A stretch of DNA of 10,386 nucleotides from DASPXY01 sp038227745 (GCA_038227745.1 JBBRPS010000340.1:1-10386), one strand, 5' to 3'. Positions 1 through 7,934 are shown, counted from the first letter of the stretch. Numbers and translations are program-made. The notes: generated by a model not told the origin, from the sequence alone.

Positions 1-80
1 ACGAAAGATCCTCACACAAGCCCGAAGCGCAAGCGAGGGGCCCCTCGCTTGCGCTTCGGGCTTGTGTGAGGATCTTTCGT
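1..80. repeat. 80-bp perfect palindrome with no spacer
   Basis: Bases 1-40 are the exact reverse complement of 41-80, giving two 40-bp arms with no loop bases. The centre is GGGGCCCC, and each arm carries AAGCCCGAAGCGCAAGCGAG or its complement, a motif I associate with dispersed repeats in Gemmata-type planctomycetes (recalled, not searched). The repeat may extend to the left of the window, since it starts at base 1. It lies upstream of the ArsR-like gene. It has no T-tract, so a terminator role is not obvious; a cruciform-forming or REP-like dispersed element is more likely. Confidence 0.9.
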
Positions 81-267
81 GCCGCAGGAATACGGACTCC
101 GACAGGATGAAAGGGGGCCGGCAGGGTGTGCCGCGGGTTGGCATGTCGTCCCGCGTCTCCGCACGGACCGGGTATCGGCCGACCCCTGTCCCCTTCGCCG
201 GGCGGAAAGCGCGAGCGGGCGCGCGAACGCCCGCGCCAGGCATCGGCCACCACGGGAGGGCTTATCT
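81..267. other. Leader region upstream of the ArsR-like gene
   Basis: This GC-rich stretch separates the palindrome from the ArsR start. The regulator's frame is open through it, but the translation is rich in Arg, Ala, Pro and Gly and unlike a family N-terminus, so I treat it as non-coding. I see no convincing -10/-35 pair and no clear operator dyad. The only firm signal is the GGGAGGG ribosome binding site at 254-260. Confidence 0.4.
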
Positions 268-687
268 TTGAGCAACACGTCGCCTGCACCGGTCAAGGCG
301 CGCGGCAGCAAACGTCCGGCGGCCGCCAGGGCCGCCACCTCGACCCTCAAGGTCGCGGAGGACACCATCCACGAGCTCGCCGAGCTGTTCAAGCAACTCG
401 CGGACAAAAACCGCCTGAAGATCTTGCTGGCGCTGGCCCAGGACCAGGAGATGCACGTCAACGCTCTGTGCGACCTGCTGAAGCAGTCGCAGCCGGCCGT
501 TAGCCACCACCTGAACCTGCTGCGCGGCCGGCGCCTGGTGACGTACCGCCGCGACGGCAAGCACAACTTCTACCGCATCGACTGCGCCATCGTCCGCACG
601 CTCCTCGAAGAGTTCTTCGAGGACACGGGCAACGGCCACAAGCACATTCAGTTCGGGGGCTTCTCCCTCCACTTCAAGGCCAAGTGA
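268..687 (+). CDS. ArsR/SmtB-family winged-helix transcriptional regulator
   Basis: This is a 139-residue DNA-binding protein, normal for the ArsR family, which usually acts as a dimeric repressor. I chose the TTG start at 268 because GGGAGGG lies 7 nt upstream; further upstream the frame stays open back to an ATG at 79 but reads as low-complexity Arg/Ala/Pro sequence. After a basic, Ala-rich N-terminus (residues 1-28), the core begins near ELAELFKQLADKNRLKIL (38-53). The helix-turn-helix lies around 62-87, with recognition helix QPAVSHHLNLL, followed by a beta-hairpin wing (VTYRRDGKHNFYRI). The classical metal site ELCVCDL is replaced by VNALCDL, which has one Cys, so arsenite-type sensing is doubtful. 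The tail GHKHIQFGGFSLHFK is His-containing. It converges on the glycosyltransferase. Target and ligand cannot be told from the window. Confidence 0.85.
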   Translation: MSNTSPAPVKARGSKRPAAARAATSTLKVAEDTIHELAELFKQLADKNRLKILLALAQDQEMHVNALCDLLKQSQPAVSHHLNLLRGRRLVTYRRDGKHNFYRIDCAIVRTLLEEFFEDTGNGHKHIQFGGFSLHFKAK

Positions 688-702
688 CCGTCTCCGGCCG
701 TG

Positions 703-752
703 GGTCAGGATTCCAATCCTGACATGGGCCTGTCAGGATTGGAATCCTGACC
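703..752. repeat. Inverted repeat with 22-bp perfect arms between convergent genes
   Basis: The arms at 703-724 and 731-752 are exact reverse complements, with a 6-base loop (TGGGCC). Each arm is itself nearly self-complementary (CAGGATT..AATCCTG), so the two arms are also near-identical direct repeats. It lies just after the ArsR stop and overlaps the stop of the opposing glycosyltransferase. The RNA hairpin would be very stable in both directions. It could act as a bidirectional terminator, but no T-tract follows on either strand. It looks like a dispersed planctomycete repeat that has landed in a gene junction. Confidence 0.85.
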
Positions 753-1824
753 TACGGACTGCGCTCACCTGGTCGAGGAACGTCCGCGCCACGGCCGGCC
801 AGTCATACTGCCGCACGTGCGCGCGCCCGAAGGTGGCGAACTCTCCCCGCCGCCCCGCGTCGCGCAGCAACTCCACCAGCGCCGCCGCCAGCGCCTCGAC
901 GTCGCCCGGCGGCACCAGCAGGCCGGCCCGGCCGTGTGGCACCACCTCCGGGATCGCTGCGGCCGTCGTCGCCACCACCGGCAGCCCGCTCGCCATCGCC
1001 TCCAGGAAGACGATGCCGAACCCCTCCTGAACGCTCGGCAGGCAGAAGACGTCGGCGTGGCGGTACAGCCGCGCCACCGCGTCGTCGTCGGGACTCTCCC
1101 CCAGTAACCGCACGGCGTCGTCCAGCCCGAGCTCCCGGTGCAGCCGCCGCAGGTTCGCGTGCTCCGGGCCGTCGCCGACAATCACGGCCCGGGCGCTGGG
1201 CACCGCGCGGCGCACGAGGGGCATGGCCCGCAGCAGGTCGGCGACGTGCTTGCGGCGGTACTGGCGCGCGACGCACAGCACGGTCGCGCCGTCGCTCGCG
1301 TGCGGTTCGGCCGCCGCCAGGCGGCACCAGCGCGGCAGGTCGATGCCCTCGGGGACGAGCCGGATGCGGTCCGACGGCAGGCCGTAATGGCGGCGTATCG
1401 CACGGCGGCAGTAGTCGCTGGTTGTCAGCACCAGGGGGGCACGGCGGGCGTTGCGCCGCTCCAGGCGCGACAGCGCCCACAGGAGCCAGCGCCAGCGGCC
1501 GGTCTCCCGCAGCGACTCCTCGGCGAGCACTCCCTTGATGCTCACGACGTAAGGGACCGGCAGACCGGGGGCCGACCAGAGGAAGCCGTCGATGTCGAAG
1601 CCGACGACGAGGTCGTAACGGGAATGCCGCAGCACCCGGGGCAGGCGGAGGTTGAACAGCAGGCGGCGCAGGAGCAGGTTCGCGGGCCGGTCGCCCGCCG
1701 GCGCCAGGCGCTCGACCTCGTGACCGAGGGCCGTCAGCGCCTGCCGCAGGCCGCCGATGCCGATGGCCGTACCGCTCCCCTGGGCGCTGCTCTGCAGCCA
1801 GGAGTCGAGGAAGGCGATTTTCAT
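733..1824 (-). CDS. GT4-family (GT-B fold) glycosyltransferase
   Basis: This 363-residue retaining glycosyltransferase probably transfers a sugar from a nucleotide donor to a cell-surface glycan or lipid. The N-terminal Rossmann domain starts MKIAFLDSW and has a Gly-rich stretch (GSGTAIGIGGL, 17-26) and a DLVVGFDIDGF strand (71-81). The C-terminal donor domain has VLCVARQYRRKHV (182-194, with Arg/Lys phosphate contacts), VIVGDGPE (214-221) and the GT4 E-x7-E signature EGFGIVFLE (267-275), followed by ASGLPVVAT. The ATG at 1824 was chosen because the family motif starts there; a GTG at 1869 in the same frame, 6 nt after the cupin stop, is an alternative. Neither has a strong Shine-Dalgarno. 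The last residues (RRSGFQS) and the stop come from the 703-752 repeat. Donor and acceptor cannot be assigned. Confidence 0.88.
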   Translation of the reverse strand: MKIAFLDSWLQSSAQGSGTAIGIGGLRQALTALGHEVERLAPAGDRPANLLLRRLLFNLRLPRVLRHSRYDLVVGFDIDGFLWSAPGLPVPYVVSIKGVLAEESLRETGRWRWLLWALSRLERRNARRAPLVLTTSDYCRRAIRRHYGLPSDRIRLVPEGIDLPRWCRLAAAEPHASDGATVLCVARQYRRKHVADLLRAMPLVRRAVPSARAVIVGDGPEHANLRRLHRELGLDDAVRLLGESPDDDAVARLYRHADVFCLPSVQEGFGIVFLEAMASGLPVVATTAAAIPEVVPHGRAGLLVPPGDVEALAAALVELLRDAGRRGEFATFGRAHVRQYDWPAVARTFLDQVSAVRRSGFQS

Positions 1825-1875
1825 GCGGGGTAAGAGTCTGTCCGGGAAGGACGGGAAGAGACGCGGCACACGGCG

Positions 1876-2205
1876 TCAGCGGTAATCCTCGCGGATCGGG
1901 TAGAAGATGTCGAGCGCCTTGACCGGCTTGTCGAGGGCGACGACACGGTGCTTGACGTGGCCGGGGATGCGATACATGTCGCCCGGCCCAAGCGTCTTCT
2001 CCTCGGCGCCGATGTGGAAGACCGCCCGTCCCTCGACGACCATGCCGACCTGCTCGTGCGGGTGGCTGTGTTCCTCGACGACGGCGTGCGGCTCCAGTTC
2101 GGCGAGCGACAGCATCATCTGCTCGGCGGCGCAGGTGCGGACGGTGACGCCGGGGAAGATGGTGTGGCGGCCACACTCCTCGGGGCTGGGGAAGTAGAGG
2201 CTCAT
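1876..2205 (-). CDS. Single-domain cupin (cupin_2) protein
   Basis: This is a 109-residue protein with one conserved beta-barrel cupin domain. Motif 1 is HSHPHEQVGMVVEG (46-59) and motif 2 is GPGDMYRIPGHVKHRV (73-88). Likely metal ligands are H46, H48, Q52 and H86, by family comparison. The ATG at 2205 is preceded by AGGAGG at 2211-2216 with 5-nt spacing, which fixes the start; the longer open frame upstream runs through the inverted repeat and is ignored. The glycosyltransferase follows 51 nt downstream on the same strand (or 6 nt if its GTG start is used), so the two may be co-transcribed. Such small cupins range from sugar isomerases to dioxygenases or ligand sensors. The glycosyltransferase neighbour makes a sugar-related role possible, but no reaction can be assigned. 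Confidence 0.85.
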   Translation of the reverse strand: MSLYFPSPEECGRHTIFPGVTVRTCAAEQMMLSLAELEPHAVVEEHSHPHEQVGMVVEGRAVFHIGAEEKTLGPGDMYRIPGHVKHRVVALDKPVKALDIFYPIREDYR

Positions 2206-2227
2206 GCGGCCCTCCTGAAGGTAACTC

Positions 2228-2311
2228 CTGGCGAACGGCCGGCGTAAGCCGGCTGGTATGGCACCCCACTTGAGGGGCTGGACCAGCCGGCTTACGCCGG
2301 CCGTTCGCCAG
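2228..2311. repeat. Inverted repeat with 30-bp perfect arms
   Basis: The arms at 2228-2257 and 2282-2311 are exact reverse complements (one begins CTGGCGAACGGCCGGCGTAA). They are separated by 24 bases that can form a small inner CCCC/GGGG stem. The repeat lies upstream of the cupin, with its inner edge 12 bases from the cupin ribosome binding site. There is no T-tract. It has the look of a dispersed intergenic repeat; folded in the cupin leader RNA it could also affect expression. Confidence 0.88.
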
Positions 2312-2359
2312 ACCTTCGTTGGCGATGCGCAAGCACGGGCGGTGGATGTAATAACGAAA

Positions 2360-2398
2360 GGACCCCGGACCGCCAAGGAGTGCGGCGGTCCGGGGTCC
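2360..2398 (-). terminator. Rho-independent terminator of the STN-domain protein gene
   Basis: A 15-bp perfect GC-rich stem (2360-2374 with 2384-2398) encloses a 9-base loop. On the minus strand it lies about 26 bases after the stop of the gene ending at 2425 and is followed by the T-rich run CCTTTCGTTATTA. This is the clearest terminator in the window and separates the STN-protein gene from the cupin. Confidence 0.8.
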
Positions 2399-2424
2399 GT
2401 GTGTTGTCGTGCGAATCGGCCCGC

Positions 2425-3612
2425 TCACCGGCCCAGGGCGCCGCCCATCTGGTAGTGGAACTCCGCGGGCTGGCGGATCACCAGCGACCGGCTCCCCGGG
2501 TTGAACACGATCGTCCCCAGGCCGCCGTTGACCTGCCACGTCTCCGGCTCGACCGTCTGCGTGATCAGGCTGATCAGCCCCTGGACGTGCTGGCCCTGCT
2601 GGAAGGCGTTCAGACCTGCCGGCATGTTCGGGTTGATCACGGGCAGCAGGTCCGCGATCGGGTAGGCTCGCGTCACCATGAAGTCTTTCATCCGCGCCGG
2701 CGTGATGACCTGGATCGCCGCGTCCTTGATCACGAACGTCAGCCCCTTGTCGGCCAGCACCTTCCGCAGGATCGTCCGCACCGTCGCCTTGCGCACCTTG
2801 AACGTGACCGGGTCGTCGTACTCGACGTTGGCCTCCTTCAGTGAGTTCTCATCGACGAAGATGTTCAGGTTTGCCTTGTCGTGCAGGAACTCGATCACGT
2901 CCTTGAGGGCCGTCTTGTTGAAATCGACCGAGAGGGTCGAGTTCAGCATTTTGAGGAGTTCCTTTTCGGCCTTGGTCAGCTTCGGGCCGATCGGGCGGTT
3001 TTCGGTGACCCACTTCCAGCGCTCGCCGAAGCGCTTCTCGTCCATCCGGCCGGCGCTGTCGAGGATGTCGCGGTTGATCGCGAGGGTGCCCTGCTCGCGC
3101 TGGGTCCTCAGCTTGTCGCCGTAACCGAGCGCGCCCTTGCCGGTTTTGATGAAGTCGTTGGACTTGCCGACGGGACTGTTCTCGCGGTTCTGCCGCTCCA
3201 GGTCGCGCTTGCGCTCCTCCTCGCGGCGCTTGAGGTCCGCCTTCGCCGCGGCCGCCTTGCCGGCGTTCTCCTGGTCGCGCAGGCTCGCCTGCACGTCGCG
3301 CAGCCGGTTGCGGATCTGCGCCAGCAGGTCGGCGCGGTCGCGGTCGGCGACGCCGTTGGCGTCTTCGAGGATCGTGCGGGCGCGGGTGAGCAGGTCGCGC
3401 GCCGCGGCGGGGTCCTTGGCCTCGGCCTTGCGCGAGTCGGCGATCAGGCCCTTGACCTCGCCGATGACCTTCTGGGCGGCGACCGCCTGCTCGCGGGCCT
3501 TGCGGTCGAGCAGGTCGTCGGCGCGGACCCCGCCGACGACGGCGAGGCTAGCCGCCAGCGTGAAGAGGGCCAGGAGTTTCCCGGTCGAGCCGCGCGGATG
3601 AATTGCAGACAT
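2425..3612 (-). CDS. Exported coiled-coil protein with a secretin/TonB short N-terminal (STN)-like domain
   Basis: This is a 395-residue protein of unknown function. The ATG at 3612 has AAGGAG 7 nt upstream (3620-3625) and starts a signal peptide: basic n-region, hydrophobic core LLALFTLAASLAVVGGV, and likely cleavage after VRA near residue 31. Residues 32-145 are highly charged and predicted coiled coil, with Ala/Arg/Glu/Lys heptad-like stretches such as KRREEERKRDLERQ. Residues about 222-305 look like an STN/secretin N-domain (LSVDFNKTALKDVIEFL..NIFVDE..VRTILRKVLADKGLTF). Residues 315-385 follow the planctomycete pattern AYPIADLL..LISLITQTVEPETW..LVIRQ. No secretin pore domain follows, so it is not itself a secretin. 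It probably acts in the periplasm, possibly as a scaffold or accessory to a transport machine; this is inference. It ends before its own terminator at 2398-2360. Confidence 0.75.
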   Translation of the reverse strand: MSAIHPRGSTGKLLALFTLAASLAVVGGVRADDLLDRKAREQAVAAQKVIGEVKGLIADSRKAEAKDPAAARDLLTRARTILEDANGVADRDRADLLAQIRNRLRDVQASLRDQENAGKAAAAKADLKRREEERKRDLERQNRENSPVGKSNDFIKTGKGALGYGDKLRTQREQGTLAINRDILDSAGRMDEKRFGERWKWVTENRPIGPKLTKAEKELLKMLNSTLSVDFNKTALKDVIEFLHDKANLNIFVDENSLKEANVEYDDPVTFKVRKATVRTILRKVLADKGLTFVIKDAAIQVITPARMKDFMVTRAYPIADLLPVINPNMPAGLNAFQQGQHVQGLISLITQTVEPETWQVNGGLGTIVFNPGSRSLVIRQPAEFHYQMGGALGR

Positions 3613-3697
3613 GGCATCGCTCCTTGTTCGATGGGGTAGGCGCACCAACCCCTCCCCAGTCCTTTAAGCTACCGCGACCGCAACAGTTTAGCCAGTG

Positions 3698-3742
3698 AAA
3701 AAAGAGGAAATCGGCGGCGCCGGGGCGGCGGTCGGCCGCCGC
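3698..3742 (-). terminator. Probable terminator downstream of rhaB
   Basis: On the minus strand, 15 bases after the rhaB stop, a GC stem can form in two ways: 3725-3731 with 3736-3742 (7 bp, 4-base loop), or 3712-3718 with 3735-3741 (7 bp). The second form puts the stem 1 base from the T-rich run ATTTCCTCTTTTTT (3711-3698). This fits a rho-independent terminator for rhaB. It would mean the STN-protein gene has its own promoter in 3613-3700, although I see no clear hexamers there. Confidence 0.5.
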
Positions 3743-3756
3743 GAGCGCCGGCCGCG

Positions 3757-5238
3757 TCACGCCTGGCGGAAGAACGCGAGGAAACGCTCGTAAGGCGCCT
3801 GCCACCTTTCGGGGTTCTGCGGCGTGAACTCGGCGACCTCGAACGAACGGCGGACCACCTCGCGGGCGTCGGCCAGCGAGCCGAGCAGGCCGACGCCCAT
3901 CGCCTGCACGAGGATGTTGCCGATCGCGGTCGCCTCGACGGGGCCGGCCAGGACCGGGCGGTTGCAGGCGTCCGCGGTGAACCGGCACAGCAGCGTGTTC
4001 TGGCTGCCGCCGCCGACGACGTGGATGACGTCCAGGCGCCGGCCGAGCAGTTCCTCCAACCGCTCCAGCACCCAGCGGTAGCGCAGGGCCAGGCTCTCCA
4101 GGGCGCAGCGGACGACGGCGCCCGGCTCGGTCGGCGCCGGCTGGCCGGTCTTGCGGCAGAAGTCGGCGAGGGCGGCGGGCATGTTCGCCGGCAGGATGAA
4201 CGAGGCGTCGTCGGGATCGACCACGCCGGTAAACGGCGGGGCGGCCTCGGCGAGACGCATCAACTCCTCGTAGGTGTAGGCCTTGCCGCCGCGCTCCCAG
4301 GTGCGCCGGCACTCCTGCACGAGCCACAGGCCCATGACGTTCTTGAGAAAGCGTGTGGTGCCGTTGACTCCCCCCTCGTTCGTGAAGTTGTACTGCTGCA
4401 CCCGGTCGTTGATGAGCGGGGCGGGGAGTTCGGCGCCCATGAGCGACCAGGTGCCGGAGCTGATGTAGGCCCACGACAGGCCGCGGGCGGGGACGGCGGC
4501 GACCGCCGAGCCGGTGTCGTGCGTCGCCGGGGCGATGACGAGGACGTGGCCGACGCCGGTTTCGGCCGCCACAGTGGCGCGCAGCGGGCCGAGGACGGTG
4601 CCGGGCGGGACGAGCGTGCCGAGGATGCGCTCGGGCAGGCCGAACGCGGAGAGCAGGCCATAGGCCCAGGTGCGCGCGGCGGGGTCGTACAGCTGGCTGG
4701 TGCTGGCGTTGGACGCCTCGTTGACCTTGATGCCGGTGAAGAAGTAGTTGAACAGGTCGGGGATCATCATCAGCGACTCGGCGACGTCGAGCAGGGGCGA
4801 GCGGTCGCGCTGCAGGGCGAGGAGCTGGAAGAGGGTGTTGAAGCGCATGAACTGCAGGCCGGTGTGGCGGAAGACCTCGGCGCGCGGCACGCGCTGGAAG
4901 GCCTGGTCCACGATCGTTTCGGTGTGCGGGTCGCGGTAGTGGCGCGGGTTGCCGAGCAGGGTGCCGCCGCGGCCGAGCAGGGCGAAGTCCACGCCCCAGG
5001 TATCGACGCCGAGGCCGTCGATGCCGCCGTGTTCCGCGGCGCACTTGCGCAGGCCGGTGAGCATTTCGCCGTGGAGGCGGAGGACGTCCCAGTGGAGGGT
5101 GTCGAGGGTGCGGACGGCCCCGTTGGGGAAGCGGTGGACGACTTCGAGGCCGAGGCGGCTGCCGTCGAACAGGCCGAGGACGCCGCGGCCGCTCTCGGCG
5201 CCAAGGTCGAAGGCGAGGAGTTTCTTCTGCGTGGCCAT
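3757..5238 (-). CDS. rhaB: Rhamnulokinase
   Basis: This 493-residue cytoplasmic enzyme phosphorylates L-rhamnulose at O1 with ATP, the second step of L-rhamnose breakdown. It is a FGGY-family kinase close in length to E. coli RhaB (about 489). The N-terminal phosphate-binding segment is LLAFDLGAESGR (7-18), followed by GLGVDTWGVDFALL (75-88), NPRHYRD (97-103) and THDTGSAV (239-246) with catalytic-base Asp241. Then come ISSGTWSLMGAE (259-270), NEGGVNGTTRFLKNVMGLWL (287-306), and ATP-binding VGGGSQN (408-414) with AGPVEATAIGNIL (431-443). These are diagnostic for RhaB rather than xylulo- or glycerol kinase. The ATG at 5238 has no strong Shine-Dalgarno, but the motif fit leaves little doubt. No rhaA, rhaD, transporter or regulator is next to it. 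A probable terminator follows at 3742-3698. Confidence 0.95.
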   Translation of the reverse strand: MATQKKLLAFDLGAESGRGVLGLFDGSRLGLEVVHRFPNGAVRTLDTLHWDVLRLHGEMLTGLRKCAAEHGGIDGLGVDTWGVDFALLGRGGTLLGNPRHYRDPHTETIVDQAFQRVPRAEVFRHTGLQFMRFNTLFQLLALQRDRSPLLDVAESLMMIPDLFNYFFTGIKVNEASNASTSQLYDPAARTWAYGLLSAFGLPERILGTLVPPGTVLGPLRATVAAETGVGHVLVIAPATHDTGSAVAAVPARGLSWAYISSGTWSLMGAELPAPLINDRVQQYNFTNEGGVNGTTRFLKNVMGLWLVQECRRTWERGGKAYTYEELMRLAEAAPPFTGVVDPDDASFILPANMPAALADFCRKTGQPAPTEPGAVVRCALESLALRYRWVLERLEELLGRRLDVIHVVGGGSQNTLLCRFTADACNRPVLAGPVEATAIGNILVQAMGVGLLGSLADAREVVRRSFEVAEFTPQNPERWQAPYERFLAFFRQA

Positions 5239-5389
5239 TGGGGAGAGTCCGTGGGTTCGCGCGGGGAGGCCGCGGGGGGTTGGGACGTCGCCGCTATGTT
5301 ACGCGCAGACGCGGCGGCAGGGAAGCGGCGCCCAACTCTTGATACTGCAAACGGAAGCGAGGAGAAGACGGGTTGACTACGGCCGCCCT

Positions 5390-5448
5390 GAGGCATAAAG
5401 GGGACAGGCACCTTTCCAGAGGCATAAAGGGGACAGGCACCGTTCCAG
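5390..5448. repeat. Two direct copies of a 30-nt unit, period 29
   Basis: The units at 5390-5419 and 5419-5448 share one base at the junction and differ at one position (CACCTTTCC versus CACCGTTCC). Each contains GAGGCATAAAGGGGACAGGC. The second copy continues directly into the palindrome at 5429-5470. Confidence 0.85.
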
Positions 5449-5470
5449 GCCTGGAACGGTGCCTGTCCCC
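5429..5470. repeat. 42-bp perfect palindrome with no spacer
   Basis: Bases 5429-5449 are the exact reverse complement of 5450-5470 (21-bp arms, centre CCAGGCCTGG). One arm contains GGGGACAGGCACCGTTCCAG, which is also part of the preceding 30-nt direct repeat. It lies between rhaB and the Uma2-like gene, and no T-tract follows. It resembles the short dispersed repeats seen elsewhere in the window. Confidence 0.88.
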
Positions 5471-5497
5471 GTCAGTCCCCTATCCCCTTCAGTCCCC
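5464..5497. repeat. Two tandem 17-nt units
   Basis: TGTCCCCGTCAGTCCCC (5464-5480) is followed directly by TATCCCCTTCAGTCCCC (5481-5497), matching at 15 of 17 positions. The first unit overlaps the arm of the palindrome before it, so the GGGGACAG/GGGGACTG motif has apparently been copied several times. Confidence 0.7.
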
Positions 5498-5629
5498 AGC
5501 CACAAGCGTATCCGCTCGTGGTGCTGGCCCGGCGCGAGGGCAAGAACACCGAGCACTGCGGTGAAGTCGGGGCCGCTCAAGGTGGCGGCTCGGTGAGAGC
5601 GGACCACTCGGCGGGCGCCCGCGGTCCGG

Positions 5630-5652
5630 CTCACCATTTCGCCGCCCCCGTC
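5630..5652 (-). repeat. Duplicate of the mutase gene's 3' end, downstream of the Uma2-like gene
   Basis: Bases 5630-5652 match 6227-6248, the last codons and stop of the acyl-CoA mutase, with one substitution and one single-base indel over 22-23 bases. On the minus strand both copies contain GCGAAATGGTGAG; in the mutase it reads Ala-Lys-Trp-stop. The copy begins at the Uma2-like gene's own stop codon. Confidence 0.65.
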
Positions 5653-6202
5653 AGTCGAAGAATCGCCCGACCACGCCCCGGAAACCGGGGAGCGCTTCCG
5701 GCAGGGTCAATTCCTGCTCGGCCGTGAAGACCTGCACCGGCTGATCCGAGCGATAGACGTAACCCGACTGCGTCGTCTCATCGAGGACGCAAACCAACGT
5801 CACGCCGGCCTGCAGGTATTCGCCGACTTTTGCGAGGATCTGTCCCCAACGATCCGTCGGAGAGCGCACCTCGAATACCAGTTCCGGGACCACCTGGAGG
5901 TAACCTCTGGGGAGGGGCCCACGCGGGACGCGCGCGTAACTGTAATACGCCACGTCCCCTCCGCGCACCGTGTCCGGGTCACGCTCCGTAACGACGCCGG
6001 AATCGTTGCTCACCAGGCGCCCCAGGTCGGTATCGTCCAGAAACCTGCCGAGGATGCGAACGATCTTGGCGCAAATTTGGCCGTGTCGAGGGGCAGGCAC
6101 GTTCACGGGGACGATCCTCCCGCGTACTAACTCGGTCGGCTCACCGTTGTCGGGCAACTCCACGTATTCCTCGGCGGTCAGGAGCGCTTCCGCGATTGCC
6201 AT
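5651..6202 (-). CDS. Uma2-family (DUF820) putative endonuclease
   Basis: This 183-residue protein matches the Uma2/DUF820 family, which has a PD-(D/E)XK restriction-nuclease-like fold and is often present in many copies in planctomycetes and cyanobacteria. Its biological role is not established. Visible family signatures are LLTAEEYVELPDNG (8-20), TELVRGRIV (23-31), RHGQICAKI (39-47), GGDVAYYS (81-88, with Asp83), PELVFEVRSPTDRWGQILAKVGEYLQAGV (106-134, with Glu111 and Lys125) and the C-terminal LPGF. The likely catalytic set Glu24/Asp83/Glu111/Lys125 is intact. The ATG at 6202 has GGAGGG (6211-6216) 8 nt upstream. It starts only 25 nt after the mutase stop on the same strand and is flanked by copies of the mutase 3' end, so it was probably inserted there and is read with the mutase. 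Confidence 0.85.
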   Translation of the reverse strand: MAIAEALLTAEEYVELPDNGEPTELVRGRIVPVNVPAPRHGQICAKIVRILGRFLDDTDLGRLVSNDSGVVTERDPDTVRGGDVAYYSYARVPRGPLPRGYLQVVPELVFEVRSPTDRWGQILAKVGEYLQAGVTLVCVLDETTQSGYVYRSDQPVQVFTAEQELTLPEALPGFRGVVGRFFD

Positions 6203-6227
6203 AACGAACTCCCTCCATCAAGGTGCC

Positions 6228-7880
<1,653 letters not shown>

Positions 7881-7934
7881 GCATCATCCCTTCTTGTAGC
7901 TCAGGGGTCCCCTTACAACACGGAGCGGAGTGCC

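Larger units (their letters stand above)
5239..5650. other. Repeat-filled intergenic region between the Uma2-like gene and rhaB
   Basis: No credible gene lies in these 412 bases. Bases 5239-5389 are the rhaB leader; no convincing promoter was found, only scattered AT-richer patches around 5295 and 5340. Bases 5390-5497 hold nested direct, inverted and tandem repeats, listed separately. Bases 5572-5589 can form a small stem (GCCGC, 8-base loop, GCGGC). Bases 5601-5627 can form GGACC/GGTCC around the 12-nt palindrome GCGGGCGCCCGC (5611-5622). Both lie downstream of the Uma2-like gene on its strand and could terminate transcription, though no T-tract follows. The minus-strand open frame spanning 5377-5637 is made of these repeats and is not considered coding. 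Confidence 0.6.

Noticed and set aside
79..267. Possible 63-residue N-terminal extension of the ArsR-like protein
   Set aside because: The extension starts inside the palindrome, is low-complexity, and the TTG at 268 has a much better ribosome binding site and gives the normal family length.
803..2539. 578-codon minus-strand open frame across the glycosyltransferase and cupin
   Set aside because: It is out of frame with both recognised genes, very rich in Pro, Ala and Arg, and crosses the inverted repeat and the terminator.
3548..5044. 498-codon minus-strand open frame overlapping rhaB and the STN-protein gene
   Set aside because: It is a frame shadow of rhaB, dominated by Arg, Pro and Ala, and runs through the rhaB stop and the probable terminator.
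4021..5376. 451-codon plus-strand open frame opposite rhaB
   Set aside because: It is antisense to an unambiguous rhamnulokinase; composition (Glu, Ala, Gly, Val) is that expected from the complementary strand.
5390..5497. Short CRISPR-like array
   Set aside because: The two direct units abut with no unique spacer between them, include palindromic copies, and no cas gene is near.
5377..5637. 86-codon minus-strand open frame between rhaB and the Uma2-like gene
   Set aside because: It consists largely of the repeat block, has no ribosome binding site and no recognisable protein features.
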